Notes: generated by a model not told the origin, from the sequence alone. Positions 50,178 through 59,406 are shown, counted from the stretch's first letter. The stretch: DNA of 64,000 nt from Humibacillus xanthopallidus (GCF_006716675.1 NZ_VFPM01000002.1:1178001-1242000), one strand, 5' to 3'. Translations and numbers: made by a program.

Positions 50178-52231
50178 GGGGCGGTCGCCCCTCCCGGGGC
50201 ACAGGGCCCCGGCGGGCAGCCACCCGTGGCCCGCGCCGCACCCGGCCCACCGGCGTCGCGGGCGTCGTGCTCGTGCTGCTCGTGTCGCTCTTCGGCCTCG
50301 TCGTCGCACGGCTCGGCCAGGTCCAGCTTCTCGACGGGGCGCAGCTGACGAGCCAGGCATCCTCGGTCCACACGCGCACGATCACCGAGCACGCCCTGCG
50401 GGGGCAGATCCTCGACCGCACGGGGGCGCGCCTCGTGACGAACGCCTTCACGACCGTCGTCACCCTCGAGCGGGGCGTCCTGCTCGATGCCGACGATGGC
50501 GGTCGCGCGCTCGTGCGCTCCGTCGCGGCGGTGCTCGGCCAGCCCTTCGACCGCCTGTGGGGCAAGACGATGCTCTGCGGCACCGTCGGAGCCCCTCGGG
50601 CCCCCGCCTGCTTCAACGGCTCGCCCTACGTGCCGATCCCGATCGCAGCGGGCGTCGACCCGCGGCGGGCGCTGACGCTCATGGAGCAGCCCGAGAAGTT
50701 CCCCGGCATCGGCGTGACCCCGGAGCCGGCCCGCAGCTACCCGGCGCCCTCGGGTGTCAACGCGGCCCACCTGCTCGGCTGGGTCGCCCGGGCCGGCCCC
50801 GCCGACGTCGAGGCGGGGGCCGGCGCGCTCGACGCCGAGGACGTCGTCGGCAGGTCGGGCCTCGAGCAGCAGTACGACTCCGCGCTGCGCGGACGCAACG
50901 GCGCCACCGTCGTCGCCATCGACCCGCGGGGAGTCGTGACCGAGACGCTGTCGAGCCGGCCACCCGTGCCGGGCTCCGACGTCGTCACCCACCTCGACGC
51001 CCGGCTCCAGGCGCGCACCGAGGCCGTGCTCGCGCAGACGGTGGCGCGAGCGAGGGCCGAGGGGCTGCCGGCCGACGCCGCGGCGGCCGTGGTCCTCGAC
51101 GTGACCAACGGCGCGGTCGTCGCGGCGGCGAGCAACCCGGCATACGACCCCGACGTCTTCACCGGCGGCATCAGCAGCGCGGAGCTCGAGCGGCTGAGCG
51201 ACGAGGGGCACGGCGTGCCGCTGAAGTCCCGGGTGACAGGCGAGACGTTCCCGCCGGCCTCGACGTTCAAGGTCATCTCGGTGCCGGCCGCCGTGGCGTC
51301 GGGAGCCAGGCTGACCGGCACCTACGACTGCTCGCCGAGCCTCACCGTCGGCGGGCGGGTCTTCAAGAACTTCGAGTCGCGCGGCTACGGGCCGATCGAC
51401 CTCCACCGGGCCCTCGTCGTCTCGTGCGACACCGTCTTCTACCGCTTGGCGTATGCCGCGTGGCAGGCGCAGGGGGGTATCAGCGCGCCACCCGGCGCAC
51501 GTGACCGCTTCGCCGAGACCGCGCGGGCCTTCGGCATCGGCCGGGCCACCGGCATCGACCTACCGGGGGAGTCGGCCGGTCGCCTCCCCGACCGGGCCTG
51601 GAAGGAGCAGTACTGGGCCGCCACCCGGTCCGCCACGTGCGCGCGGGCCCGGAGCGGCTACCCCGAGGTGGCGCGCACCGACAAGGAGCGGGCCGCCTAT
51701 CTCAGCCAGCTCGCGGTCGAGAACTGCGCGACCGGCTGGCAGTGGCGTGCCGGCGACGCCGTCAACTTCTCGATCGGGCAGGGCGACCTCGCGGTGACGC
51801 CCCTGCAGATGGCGCAGGTCTACTCCGCGATCGCCAACGGCGGCACGTTGTGGCAGCCCCAGGTCGCGTCAGGACTGCGCGCCCCGGACGGCACGGTCAC
51901 GCCGATCGCACCGCGGCGCACCGGCACCGTGGGAGTGCCCGCCGACGTGCTCGCCTACGTGCGGGCGGCGCTCGCCGACGTCACCCGACCCGGTGGGTCC
52001 GCGGGCACGGCGTGGGCCGGAATCCCCCAGGACCGCTACCCGGTCGCCGGCAAGACCGGCACCGGAGAGGTCTTCGGCAAGCAGGCCACGGCGTGGTTCG
52101 CCGCCTTCGGGCCCACGACGCGGCCGAAGTACGCCGTCGTCGTGGTCGTCAGCCAGGGTGCGTCGGGCTCGAAGGTGGCCGCCCCCGCCGTGCGCCAGAT
52201 CTTCGATGCCATCCTGTCCCTGAAGATGTGA
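50174..52231 (+). CDS. mrdA: Penicillin-binding protein 2 (class B transpeptidase)
   Basis: 685 residues. Short basic cytoplasmic head, one membrane span (about 27-47), PBP-dimer domain, then the transpeptidase with SxxK PASTFK (Ser363, Lys366), SxD SCDT (417-419) and KTG (627-629). Cross-links peptidoglycan during elongation, normally with RodA. No rodA follows in this operon; a SEDS gene is found after ribF at 26145. The preceding overlap with mreD is GTGA. Confidence 0.94.
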   Translation: MRGGRPSRGTGPRRAATRGPRRTRPTGVAGVVLVLLVSLFGLVVARLGQVQLLDGAQLTSQASSVHTRTITEHALRGQILDRTGARLVTNAFTTVVTLERGVLLDADDGGRALVRSVAAVLGQPFDRLWGKTMLCGTVGAPRAPACFNGSPYVPIPIAAGVDPRRALTLMEQPEKFPGIGVTPEPARSYPAPSGVNAAHLLGWVARAGPADVEAGAGALDAEDVVGRSGLEQQYDSALRGRNGATVVAIDPRGVVTETLSSRPPVPGSDVVTHLDARLQARTEAVLAQTVARARAEGLPADAAAAVVLDVTNGAVVAAASNPAYDPDVFTGGISSAELERLSDEGHGVPLKSRVTGETFPPASTFKVISVPAAVASGARLTGTYDCSPSLTVGGRVFKNFESRGYGPIDLHRALVVSCDTVFYRLAYAAWQAQGGISAPPGARDRFAETARAFGIGRATGIDLPGESAGRLPDRAWKEQYWAATRSATCARARSGYPEVARTDKERAAYLSQLAVENCATGWQWRAGDAVNFSIGQGDLAVTPLQMAQVYSAIANGGTLWQPQVASGLRAPDGTVTPIAPRRTGTVGVPADVLAYVRAALADVTRPGGSAGTAWAGIPQDRYPVAGKTGTGEVFGKQATAWFAAFGPTTRPKYAVVVVVSQGASGSKVAAPAVRQIFDAILSLKM

Positions 52232-52301
52232 CGGCTCGGGCGGTCCCAGCGTTCTCGGTGGCCGGAGCGCTCCGACAGCTCTGACGAAGGGGGAGGCCCT
52301 G

Positions 52302-53435
52302 ATGGACGACTACCTCCGCAACGACGCTCCGGTCATCGACGCCCTCGACCGCGCCTGGGACCGGAGCCGGCTGAGCGTCGCGACCCGTCTCGCCCGGCTG
52401 CGCTCGCGCGCCTTTCTGCTCGTCCAGTGCGCTGTCGCCGCCGGAGTCGCGTGGTGGGTCGCCGCCGACGTCCTCGGACACCGCTCACCCTTCTTCGCGC
52501 CGGTCGTGGCCGTCATCTGCCTCGGCATGTCCTACGGGCAGCGCCAGCGTCGGGTCGTCGAGGTGGCCATCGGCGTCGCGGTCGGGGTCTTCGTCGCCGA
52601 CGTGTTCGTCCACCTGGCCGGGAGCGGCCCGTGGCAGATCTCGGCCGTCGTGCTCGTCTCGATGGGGGCCGCGTCGCTGCTCGACGGGGGCCCGGTCCTC
52701 GTCACCCAGGCCGCGGTGCAGGGCATCGTCGTCGCCGCCCTGGCCGCCACGCCGGGGCAAGCCTTCACCCGCTGGACCGACGCCCTCATCGGAGGCGGCG
52801 TCGCGCTCGTCGCGGCGACGGTCGTGCCCCAGGCCCCGCTCCGCCGCCCTCGCGTGGCAGCGGCCGAGGCGGTGCGCAAGATCAGCGAGCTGCTGCGCCG
52901 CGCCGAGGCCAGCGCCGACGACCTCGACGTCGAGAAGGCCGCCGCGGTGCTCGCCTCCGCGCGAGGCACGGAGTCGCTGCTGCGTGAGCTGAGCACGGCT
53001 GCGGACGAGGGGCTCTCGGTCATCGCGAGCTCCCCGTTCAAGCGCCAGCACGCGCCGCACGTGCGCAAGATGGTCGAGCTCGTCGAGCCCCTCGACCGCG
53101 CGATGCGCAGCACCCGCGTCCTCGTGCGGCGGATCACCGTGTCGGTCGGGCGCGGTGAGCCGCTGCCGCCGGCGTACCGGCAGGTCATGCTCGAGCTGGC
53201 CGACGCGGTCGACGTCATCGCCCGCGCCCTCGCGGAGAACGCATCGCCCGAGATCGGCCGCGCCGGGATGCTCGCCGTCGCCGAGAGCACCGGCCGGCTG
53301 CCGCGCACCGCGAGCCTCGCGACCGAGACGGTGCTCGCCCAGCTGCGCTCGGTCGTCGTCGACCTGCTCCAGGTCACCGGCCTCGACGTCGACGAGGCCA
53401 TCGAGGCTCTGCCGCCCGAGCAGCCCCGCGCCTGA
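52302..53435 (+). CDS. FUSC-family membrane protein (aromatic acid exporter-like)
   Basis: 377 residues. About five or six membrane spans in the first 175 residues (FLLVQCAVAAGVAWWVAADVLGHRSPFFAPVVAVICLGMSYGQR, then QISAVVLVSMGAASLL) and a long helical cytosolic half. The SPFFAPVVAVICLG segment is characteristic of FUSC/ArAE proteins. Substrate unknown. GGGGGAGG 7 nt before ATG52302 is a strong ribosome-binding site, so it is translated independently even if read through from mrdA, 70 bp upstream. Confidence 0.8.
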   Translation: MDDYLRNDAPVIDALDRAWDRSRLSVATRLARLRSRAFLLVQCAVAAGVAWWVAADVLGHRSPFFAPVVAVICLGMSYGQRQRRVVEVAIGVAVGVFVADVFVHLAGSGPWQISAVVLVSMGAASLLDGGPVLVTQAAVQGIVVAALAATPGQAFTRWTDALIGGGVALVAATVVPQAPLRRPRVAAAEAVRKISELLRRAEASADDLDVEKAAAVLASARGTESLLRELSTAADEGLSVIASSPFKRQHAPHVRKMVELVEPLDRAMRSTRVLVRRITVSVGRGEPLPPAYRQVMLELADAVDVIARALAENASPEIGRAGMLAVAESTGRLPRTASLATETVLAQLRSVVVDLLQVTGLDVDEAIEALPPEQPRA

Positions 53436-53454
53436 ACGGCATACGGCAGCACGA

Positions 53455-53497
53455 AGGGGCACTGCCCCCCGCCGCGAAGGCGGTGGACAGTGCCCCT
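53455..53497. terminator. Bidirectional terminator between convergent genes
   Basis: AGGGGCACTG (53455-53464) pairs with CAGTGCCCCT (53488-53497), with an inner CCGCC-GCGAA-GGCGG hairpin. It is centred between the FUSC stop and the symporter stop. Confidence 0.9.
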
Positions 53498-53510
53498 CGA
53501 GGTGCCTCGG

Positions 53511-55181
53511 TCAGGCGGAGGGGGTCGTCTCGTGCGGTCCGACCTCGAGCTTCTGGACGCGGGGGTCGCCCGCGTCGGCGAAGTAGTCGGCGGGGACCGT
53601 CGAGTCCGTGCCCTCCGGCGCCTTCACGGCCCGGAGCACCAGGGTCAGCACCGCGGCGGCGACGACGTTGAACGCGAAGGCGGTGACGGCGATGTAGCCG
53701 AGCTGTCCGATGACGGGCATGTTGGCCACCGAGCCGGCGAAGGGCGCGCCCGTCGCCTGGTTCGTCACGTTGTAGGCCGCCACCGTGCCGTAGACCATGC
53801 CGACCGCCCAGCCGGCGAGCAGCGCCCAGCGGTGGAACCACCGCGTGTAGAGGTAGAACACGAGCGCGGGGAACGTCTGGAGGATCCAGATGCCGCCGAG
53901 GAGCTGGAAGTTGATCGCGTTGCTCTTGTCGAGGGTGAGCACGAAGATCAGGGCAAACGCCTTGACGACGAGCGAGGTGATCTTGCTGACCTGTGCCTCC
54001 TGCTTCGTCGTCGCGTCCGGCTTGATCCACGCCTTGTAGATGTTGCGGGTGAACGTGTTCGCCGCGGCGATCGACATGATCGCGGCCGGCACGAGCGCCC
54101 CGATGGCGATTGCGGCGAAGGCCACCCCGGCGAACCACGACGGGAACATGTCCTCGAAGAGCTGCGGGATGACGAGCTGGCCGTTGACCTTGCCGTCGAG
54201 CCCGACCGGCTTCGTGCCTGCGGCGATGGCTACCCAGCCGAGCAGGGCCAGCAGACCGAGCAGGAAGGAGTAGGCCGGCAGGATCGAGGCGTTCTTGCGG
54301 ATCGTGTTGCGGCTCTTGGCCGACAGGGTCGCCGTGATCGAGTGGGGGTACATGAACAGCGCCATCGCCGAGCCGAGCGCCAGGGTGGCGTACGCCCAGT
54401 AGGCGCCGGGCCCGGGGATGAAGACGTTGGGCTTGCCGGTCGCGGCGTTCGTCGTCGTCGTCATCTTGTTCTCGGCCGCATCGAAGACGTGGCCCCAGCC
54501 GCCGACCTTCGAGGGCAGGTAGATCACGGCGACGATGATGACGATGTAGATGAGGATGTCCTTGACGAACGCGATGATCGCCGGTGCGCGCAGGCCCGAG
54601 GTGTAGGTGTAGAGCGCGAGGACGAGGAACGCGATGAAGAGCGGCAGGTCCTTGGCGACCCAGTTGCCGCCGCCTCCGACACCGACGACCTCGAGGACGG
54701 CCTGGATGCCGACGAGCTGGAGGGCGATGTAGGGCATCGTCGCGAGGAAGCCGGTGACCGCGACGGCGAGGGAGAGGCCGCGAGAGCCGGAGCGGCCCTC
54801 GACGAAGTCGGCCGGCGTGACGTAGCCGTGGCGGTGCGAGACCGACCAGAGGCGCGACATGAAGATGAAGATGATGGGGTAGAGGATGATCGTGTACGGC
54901 ACGGCGAAGAAGCCGTTGACCGCACCGAACGCCCACATCGCGGCCGGCACGGCGACGAACGTGTAGGCCGTGTAGAGATCACCGCCGAGCAGGAACCACG
55001 TGATCCACGTGCCGAAGGAGCGTCCGCCGAGGCCCCACTCGTCGAGGCTCTCCATGCTCGTCGGGCGACGCCAGCGCGCGGCCCAGAAGCCCGCCATCGC
55101 GACGACGACGAAGAAGAAGATGAGGACGGCGAGCGCGACGCCGTTGACACCGGCCTCGTTGGCTGTGGCGAGGGCGCTCAT
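53511..55181 (-). CDS. Sodium:solute symporter family protein, monocarboxylate (MctP-like) type
   Basis: 556 residues, about 13 membrane spans. SSS signatures include WGLGGRSFGTWITWFLLGGDLYTAYTFVAVPA and the sodium-site region ALVPAAIMSIAAANTFTRNIYK. Members with a DUF3311 partner import monocarboxylates such as pyruvate, lactate or acetate. The DUF3311 gene upstream overlaps by 4 bp (55178-55181). The substrate is inferred from family and from the adjacent lpdA, not proven. Confidence 0.85.
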   Translation of the reverse strand: MSALATANEAGVNGVALAVLIFFFVVVAMAGFWAARWRRPTSMESLDEWGLGGRSFGTWITWFLLGGDLYTAYTFVAVPAAMWAFGAVNGFFAVPYTIILYPIIFIFMSRLWSVSHRHGYVTPADFVEGRSGSRGLSLAVAVTGFLATMPYIALQLVGIQAVLEVVGVGGGGNWVAKDLPLFIAFLVLALYTYTSGLRAPAIIAFVKDILIYIVIIVAVIYLPSKVGGWGHVFDAAENKMTTTTNAATGKPNVFIPGPGAYWAYATLALGSAMALFMYPHSITATLSAKSRNTIRKNASILPAYSFLLGLLALLGWVAIAAGTKPVGLDGKVNGQLVIPQLFEDMFPSWFAGVAFAAIAIGALVPAAIMSIAAANTFTRNIYKAWIKPDATTKQEAQVSKITSLVVKAFALIFVLTLDKSNAINFQLLGGIWILQTFPALVFYLYTRWFHRWALLAGWAVGMVYGTVAAYNVTNQATGAPFAGSVANMPVIGQLGYIAVTAFAFNVVAAAVLTLVLRAVKAPEGTDSTVPADYFADAGDPRVQKLEVGPHETTPSA

Positions 55182-55522
55182 CGCGCATCCCCCTCGGGCG
55201 CGACGTCGTCGCCGGTGCCGGTGGTGCCGGTGGTGCCGGCGGCGTCGCGGTCGAGGAAGGCGTCGCCCTCCGGCGTCATGGGCACGTGCGGCCTTGCCTT
55301 GAGGACGATCCGGTACGCCGTGTAGGTGAGCACCGAGGTGATCGCCACCCAGAGGAACTGGTACCAGATGAAGAACGGGAAGCCGCCGAGTCGAGGCTCG
55401 TCCTTGGCGTAGGTGCCGACGAGCAGCAGGGCGATGATCGGGAGGGCGAGCAGGACGCCTGCGACAGCCAGCAGGCCCTTGTTGGCAGGTGGCGCCGAGT
55501 GGCGATGCGGGGTGGTGCTCAC
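55178..55522 (-). CDS. DUF3311 small membrane protein, symporter partner
   Basis: 114 residues with two hydrophobic spans (about 17-38 and 52-75; PFFIWYQFLWVAITSVLTYTAYR is the DUF3311 signature) and a polar tail. It is almost always encoded directly before an MctP-like symporter, as here, and may be needed for its assembly. GGAGGT 9 nt before GTG55522 defines the start. Confidence 0.85.
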   Translation of the reverse strand: MSTTPHRHSAPPANKGLLAVAGVLLALPIIALLLVGTYAKDEPRLGGFPFFIWYQFLWVAITSVLTYTAYRIVLKARPHVPMTPEGDAFLDRDAAGTTGTTGTGDDVAPEGDAR

Positions 55523-55632
55523 GCGAGTGACCTCCGTTGGTCCGGAGCCGGATGGACCGGCAGTTGCGTCGCGGAACTTACTCCCGAGCCGAGCGAATGT
55601 GGGGCCTGCGTCGGACTGTTTTGTCGACTGCA

Positions 55633-55653
55633 GCACAGATTGTGATGTTGTGC
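55633..55653. promoter_or_regulatory. Inverted repeat in the divergent symporter/lpdA region
   Basis: GCACA-N11-TGTGC lies in an unusually A/T-rich stretch between the DUF3311 gene and lpdA, about 110 bp from the first and 75 bp from the second. A plausible site for a regulator of carboxylate use. Confidence 0.4.
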
Positions 55654-55715
55654 GGTTGATTGCGGTGACTGCGACCGGTCGATGGGCACGGTCTCGTGAG
55701 CCCACTCGGCCCAGA

Positions 55716-55721
55716 TAGGCT
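55716..55721 (+). promoter_or_regulatory. -10 box of lpdA
   Basis: TAGGCT ends 7 nt before ATG55729; there is no Shine-Dalgarno, so a leaderless mRNA is expected. Confidence 0.55.
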
Positions 55722-55728
55722 GTCGGCC

Positions 55729-57126
55729 ATGGCTGATTTCGATGTCGTTGTGCTCGGTGCCGGACCCGGGGGCTACGTCGCGGCGATCCGCGCGTCCCAG
55801 CTCGGCATGAAGGTCGCGGTGGTCGAGAAGCAGTACTGGGGCGGTGTCTGCCTCAACGTCGGGTGCATCCCGAGCAAGGCGCTGCTGAAGAACGCCGAGC
55901 TCGCCCACACGCTGATGCACGAGAAGGCGAAGTACGGCATCGAGGGCGACGCCACGATGAGCTTCGGCCCGACGCACGCCCGCAGCCGCAAGGTGTCCGA
56001 GGGCATCGTCAAGGGCGTGCACTTCCTCATGAAGAAGAACAAGATCGAGGAGATCGACGGCTGGGGGACCCTCACCTCGGCGACGTCGATGGACGTGGCG
56101 CTGAACTCCGGTGAGAAGCGCTCGATCACCTTCGACAACCTCATCATCGCCACGGGCTCGGTGACGCGGATGATTCCCGGCGTCCAGGTCAGCAAGAACG
56201 TCGTCACCTACGAGGAGCAGATCCTCGACCCCGAGCTCCCCGGCTCGATCATCATCGCCGGCTCGGGCGCCATCGGCGTCGAGTTCGCCTATGTCATGAA
56301 GAACTTCGGGGTCGACGTGACGATCGTCGAGTTCCTCGACCGCATGGTGCCGACCGAGGACGCAGACGTGTCCAAGGAGCTGCTCAAGCACTACAAGAAG
56401 CTCGGCGTCAAGGTCATGCTCGGCACGAAGGTCGAGTCCGTCGAGGACACCGGCTCCGGCGTCAAGGTCACGGTCAGCCCAGCGGCCGGCGGCGACCAGC
56501 AGGTCCTCGAGGCCGACCGCCTCCTGTCGGCCATCGGCTTCGCCCCGCGCACCGAGGGCTTCGGCCTCGAGGCCACCGGGGTTGCCCTGACCGACCGCGG
56601 CGCCATCGCCATCGACGAGTACGGCCGCACCAACGTGCCGAACGTCTACGCGATCGGCGACGTCACCGCCAAGCTCATGCTCGCCCACGTCGCCGAGGCG
56701 ATGGGCATCGTCGCCGCCGAGACGATCGCGGGCGTCGAGACGATGGCCATCGACTTCCGCTTCATCCCCCGGGCGACCTACTGCCAGCCGCAGATCGGCT
56801 CGATGGGCCTCTCGGAGGCGCAGGCCAAGGAGGCGGGCCACGACGTCAAGACGGCGACCTTCCCCTTCTCGGCCAACGGCAAGGCGATGGGGCTCGGCGA
56901 GCCGGTCGGCTTCGTCAAGATCATCGCCGATGCCGAGCACAACGAGATCCTCGGCGCGGCGCTCATCGGTCCCGACGTGACGGAGCTGCTCCCGGTCCTC
57001 AACCTCGCGCAGACCTGGGACCTCACGGCCGACGAGGTCTCGCGCACCGTCTTCGCGCACCCCACGCTCGGTGAGGCCGTGAAGGAAGCCGTCCACGGCA
57101 TCGCCGGCCACATGATCAACTTCTGA
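55729..57126 (+). CDS. lpdA: Dihydrolipoyl dehydrogenase
   Basis: 465 residues. FAD-binding [17 protein letters not shown], redox-active disulfide [15 protein letters not shown] (Cys41, Cys46), NAD-binding [17 protein letters not shown], and C-terminal His-Glu pair [12 protein letters not shown]3 component of pyruvate and 2-oxoglutarate dehydrogenase complexes. It stands alone, as is usual in actinobacteria. ATG55729 is preferred over GTG55696 from the -10 spacing and because it begins the conserved [10 protein letters not shown]. Confidence 0.96.
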   Translation: MADFDVVVLGAGPGGYVAAIRASQLGMKVAVVEKQYWGGVCLNVGCIPSKALLKNAELAHTLMHEKAKYGIEGDATMSFGPTHARSRKVSEGIVKGVHFLMKKNKIEEIDGWGTLTSATSMDVALNSGEKRSITFDNLIIATGSVTRMIPGVQVSKNVVTYEEQILDPELPGSIIIAGSGAIGVEFAYVMKNFGVDVTIVEFLDRMVPTEDADVSKELLKHYKKLGVKVMLGTKVESVEDTGSGVKVTVSPAAGGDQQVLEADRLLSAIGFAPRTEGFGLEATGVALTDRGAIAIDEYGRTNVPNVYAIGDVTAKLMLAHVAEAMGIVAAETIAGVETMAIDFRFIPRATYCQPQIGSMGLSEAQAKEAGHDVKTATFPFSANGKAMGLGEPVGFVKIIADAEHNEILGAALIGPDVTELLPVLNLAQTWDLTADEVSRTVFAHPTLGEAVKEAVHGIAGHMINF

Positions 57127-57140
57127 CCCACGATCGTCGT

Positions 57141-58013
57141 ATGCCGTCCGGCCGGCTCCGCTCTGCGGGGCCGGCCGCGCTCGTGCTGGGGTCGCTCCTG
57201 ATCGGCGCGTGCACGGTGGCGGGTGGAGCAGCGACGGCTCCATCGGGCACTCCGGCTGCGGGCGCCGCCCCTACTGCGTCGGTCGCGGTGGTCCCCGGCG
57301 TCACCGCGGCGGCAGGCGCCGCGGGGGCGGCAGCAGGCTCCGATGGCCCTGCCGCGCGCGCGAGCACTCCTGCGGCAGTGGGGGATTGGGCCATGACCCC
57401 CATCCCTGAGGCGTCGGGGTGCGTGACGGTGAGGCAGCTCGGCAACCGTGCCCCGGTTCGCGCCGAGCAGCTGTGGCCGGGGGCGAGCGAGATCGGTTCC
57501 GATGCCGTCGAGGCGAGAGCGCGCCCGGGCGCCGGAGGATGCAGCGGAGCGCTCCCGGCCTCGCCGGACTGCGACCTGAGCCTGCCGTGGGCGGCGCTGG
57601 ATGCCGAGGAGCTGCTTCGCATGTCCGGTGCGGACCGTGTCGTCTCGGGACGGGCGTACGCGCGGCTCGCAGCCTCCTCCGAATCGGCCACCAGCGCGGC
57701 GTCGTTGCTCTACGTGGCCTTGGACTTCGGCGCGGACCGTCGTCGATCCCTCGGCGCCACCGAGTGGTTCGTCGGTGCCGTGGAGAGATGCGGGCTCGGA
57801 GGGCCGGGCTCTCTGGCGGGTGTCACCGGGCTCGTCGGCGAACGGCACAAGCCGACGCTCGGCGCGGGAGACGCCGGCCACTTCCTCGTCACGACCCAGA
57901 ACACCCCGCGTGGCACCCAACTCGTGTGCCTCGTCTTCGAGGGTGGCGCCTGGTCCCCGACCTCGCGCGCGGATGCCGTCCGACGGGTCCTGCCCCTGCT
58001 GCACGCAGGCTGA
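57141..58013 (+). CDS. Lipoprotein of unknown function
   Basis: 290 residues. Signal peptide with lipobox IGAC (Cys24), an Ala/Gly/Thr-rich spacer to about residue 80, and a mature domain with five or six cysteines (e.g. ASGCVTVRQLG, GAGGCSG, PDCDLSLPW, VERCGLGG, LVCLVFEGG). I do not recognise the family. It lies 14 bp after lpdA with no terminator between, so may be co-transcribed. The ATG itself sits inside a GTATGCCGTCCGG element, with no Shine-Dalgarno. Confidence 0.6.
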   Translation: MPSGRLRSAGPAALVLGSLLIGACTVAGGAATAPSGTPAAGAAPTASVAVVPGVTAAAGAAGAAAGSDGPAARASTPAAVGDWAMTPIPEASGCVTVRQLGNRAPVRAEQLWPGASEIGSDAVEARARPGAGGCSGALPASPDCDLSLPWAALDAEELLRMSGADRVVSGRAYARLAASSESATSAASLLYVALDFGADRRRSLGATEWFVGAVERCGLGGPGSLAGVTGLVGERHKPTLGAGDAGHFLVTTQNTPRGTQLVCLVFEGGAWSPTSRADAVRRVLPLLHAG

Positions 58014-58030
58014 GCGACGGGGGACGGGCA

Positions 58031-58061
58031 AAGCCCCCCACGACCAGGTCGTGGAGGGCTT
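58031..58061. terminator. Terminator between the lipoprotein gene and a convergent small gene
   Basis: AAGCCC...CCACGACC pairs with GGTCGTGG...GGGCTT around a single-base to few-base loop, 17 bp past the lipoprotein stop, and ends in TTCACT. Confidence 0.85.
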
Positions 58062-58091
58062 CACTCGGGTGCTGTGGTGCGGGTGCAGCGA

Positions 58092-58247
58092 TCAGTACCA
58101 GTGCTTCCGGCCACCGATGGCGCGGCCCGTGGTGCCGAGCAGGAAGAGCACTGCTCCGACGACGACGAGGACGATGCCGATGGTGGTGAGGATGCTGATC
58201 TTGGCGAGAAGGCCGACCAGCAGCAGGATCAGTCCGAGGATGATCAT
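58092..58247 (-). CDS. Very small membrane protein, DUF6131-like
   Basis: 51 residues. Two hydrophobic segments, MIILGLILLLVGLLAKI and IGIVLVVVGAVLFLLG, then a basic tail GRAIGGRKHWY. The pattern of two short spans and a final HWY is that of the tiny actinobacterial DUF6131 membrane proteins. AAAGGAG lies about 12 nt before the ATG at 58247. The codon usage and clean stop before the terminator at 58031-58061 support a real gene. Function unknown. Confidence 0.75.
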   Translation of the reverse strand: MIILGLILLLVGLLAKISILTTIGIVLVVVGAVLFLLGTTGRAIGGRKHWY

Positions 58248-58466
58248 GGTGTCGCTTCACTCCTTTTGTGGGGGGTAGGGGTCCCGAGCCCTACGTAAGT
58301 ACCCGGGGTGGTGAAATCCCGGACAGGCCTACGGTCACGGAACGGTCACGAACGGCCATTTGCCCGAAATGCACTGTCTGCCATGCTTACCCGGCGCCGG
58401 AGGCCAACACACTCCGAACCGCTGGCCCGACCCCTCAGCCCCTCACCCACTGCTCCACCCCGCGGA
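58248..58466. other. Intergenic stretch without recognised gene
   Basis: Part of a 379-bp gene-free interval (58248-58626). It must hold the promoter of the 51-residue membrane protein on the reverse strand; GGGTAC around 58300 could be a SigB-like -10 but no convincing -35 accompanies it. Nothing else recognised before the repeat array. Confidence 0.4.
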
Positions 58467-58571
58467 GCAGTGGGTCCCCCTGCCCCGGCTGGCGGAGCAG
58501 TGGGTCCCACTGCGTCGGTGTGAGAAGCAGTGGGTCCCACTGCGTCGGTGTGGGGGGCAGTGAGTGAGTGG
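58467..58571 (+). repeat. 30-bp tandem repeats with a palindromic core upstream of an HTH gene
   Basis: Units start at 58467, 58497, 58527 and 58557 (exact 30-bp period). Each begins GCAGTGGGTCC, and units 2 and 3 contain the perfect palindrome GCAGTGGG-T-CCCACTGC followed by GTCGGTGTG. Unit 1 is degenerate and unit 4 partial. The array ends 56 bp before the GTG of the XRE-type regulator gene, like operator iterons. Confidence 0.9.
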
Positions 58572-58626
58572 GGGGAGGGCTGTCGGTGGGGAGGGGCATG
58601 CTTGGGCCAACGACGGGGAGGCAGCG

Positions 58627-59238
58627 GTGGACGACGAACTTGATGTGGCTCGGCTCGTCATGCGGGTGCGGCGGATGGCAGATCTCAGCCAGCGTGACCT
58701 CGCGGCCCGGGTGGGCACCTCGCCCTCGACGGTGGCACGCATCGAGACGGGCGGGTGCTCGGTGTCGGTGAGCCTGCTCAGTAGCATCCTCGGACTGGCC
58801 GGCCTGCGCCTGGTCGCAGTCGCGACCGACGGGCAGCCTGTCGCGCCGGTCGCACGAGACACCTTGCGCGACAACGGCGGACGCCGCTTCCCGGCGCACC
58901 TCGACGTCGACCTGCCGAGCGAGGTGCCGAAGCTGCGTCAGCTCATGCCGCGGCGCGACCGACCGCCGGCCAAGGGGTGGTACCGCCAGCGCACGCTCCG
59001 GGACGAACGCCGCGAGCGAGACGGCGTGCCGCCCGACCACCCGACCTTCGACGACCTCCGTGAAGCGGCTCAACGCGAGCGGGCACACCTCAGGCGGGTG
59101 CGCGCGCTGCTCGCGCGGGCTGCTCCTCCGCCGCCCGAGTGCACGTGCGAGATCGACTGCCTCCTGTCGCCCGGATGCCTACCCGCGTGTGCGTGCCAGT
59201 GCGAGCCACGCCGTCCCCGTGCCCACCTGCGAGAATGA
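58627..59238 (+). CDS. XRE-type helix-turn-helix protein with cysteine-rich tail
   Basis: 203 residues. N-terminal HTH (about 7-65; RVRRMADLSQRDLAARVGTSPSTVARIETG), a middle region of unknown fold with basic WYRQRTLRDERRERDG and a His/Asp-containing PPDHPTFDDLREAA segment, and a tail with seven cysteines in about 21 residues (C-x-C-x4-C-x5-C-x3-C-x-C-x-C). The tail could bind a metal or iron-sulfur cluster, or be redox-sensitive. GGGGAGG before GTG58627 fixes the start. The 30-bp palindromic repeats upstream are its probable binding sites. Confidence 0.75.
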   Translation: MDDELDVARLVMRVRRMADLSQRDLAARVGTSPSTVARIETGGCSVSVSLLSSILGLAGLRLVAVATDGQPVAPVARDTLRDNGGRRFPAHLDVDLPSEVPKLRQLMPRRDRPPAKGWYRQRTLRDERRERDGVPPDHPTFDDLREAAQRERAHLRRVRALLARAAPPPPECTCEIDCLLSPGCLPACACQCEPRRPRAHLRE

Positions 59239-59306
59239 CGCACGGGCGAGACCGGGGCGAGGCTTTCGGGTCCCCCTGCCGATTAGGGCGCCTGTTGCCC
59301 CGCTGT

Positions 59307-59312
59307 TACGCT
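59307..59312 (+). promoter_or_regulatory. -10 box of rpsO
   Basis: TACGCT, 95-100 nt before the rpsO ATG, would give a leader of about 88 nt, room enough for the S15 autoregulatory structure found in other bacteria; I cannot draw a specific fold with confidence. Confidence 0.4.
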
Positions 59313-59406
59313 TGGACCCGCCGTAAGTCCGGCCGCGGATCGAGAGCGCCCAGGTGGACATGCCCTGGAGCACCGCGCAACGAGAAGAGAAGGAGTCGGT
59401 TCACCC

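Noticed and set aside
58467..58571. CRISPR array
   Set aside because: Units are contiguous 30-bp repeats with no unique spacers and no cas genes nearby.
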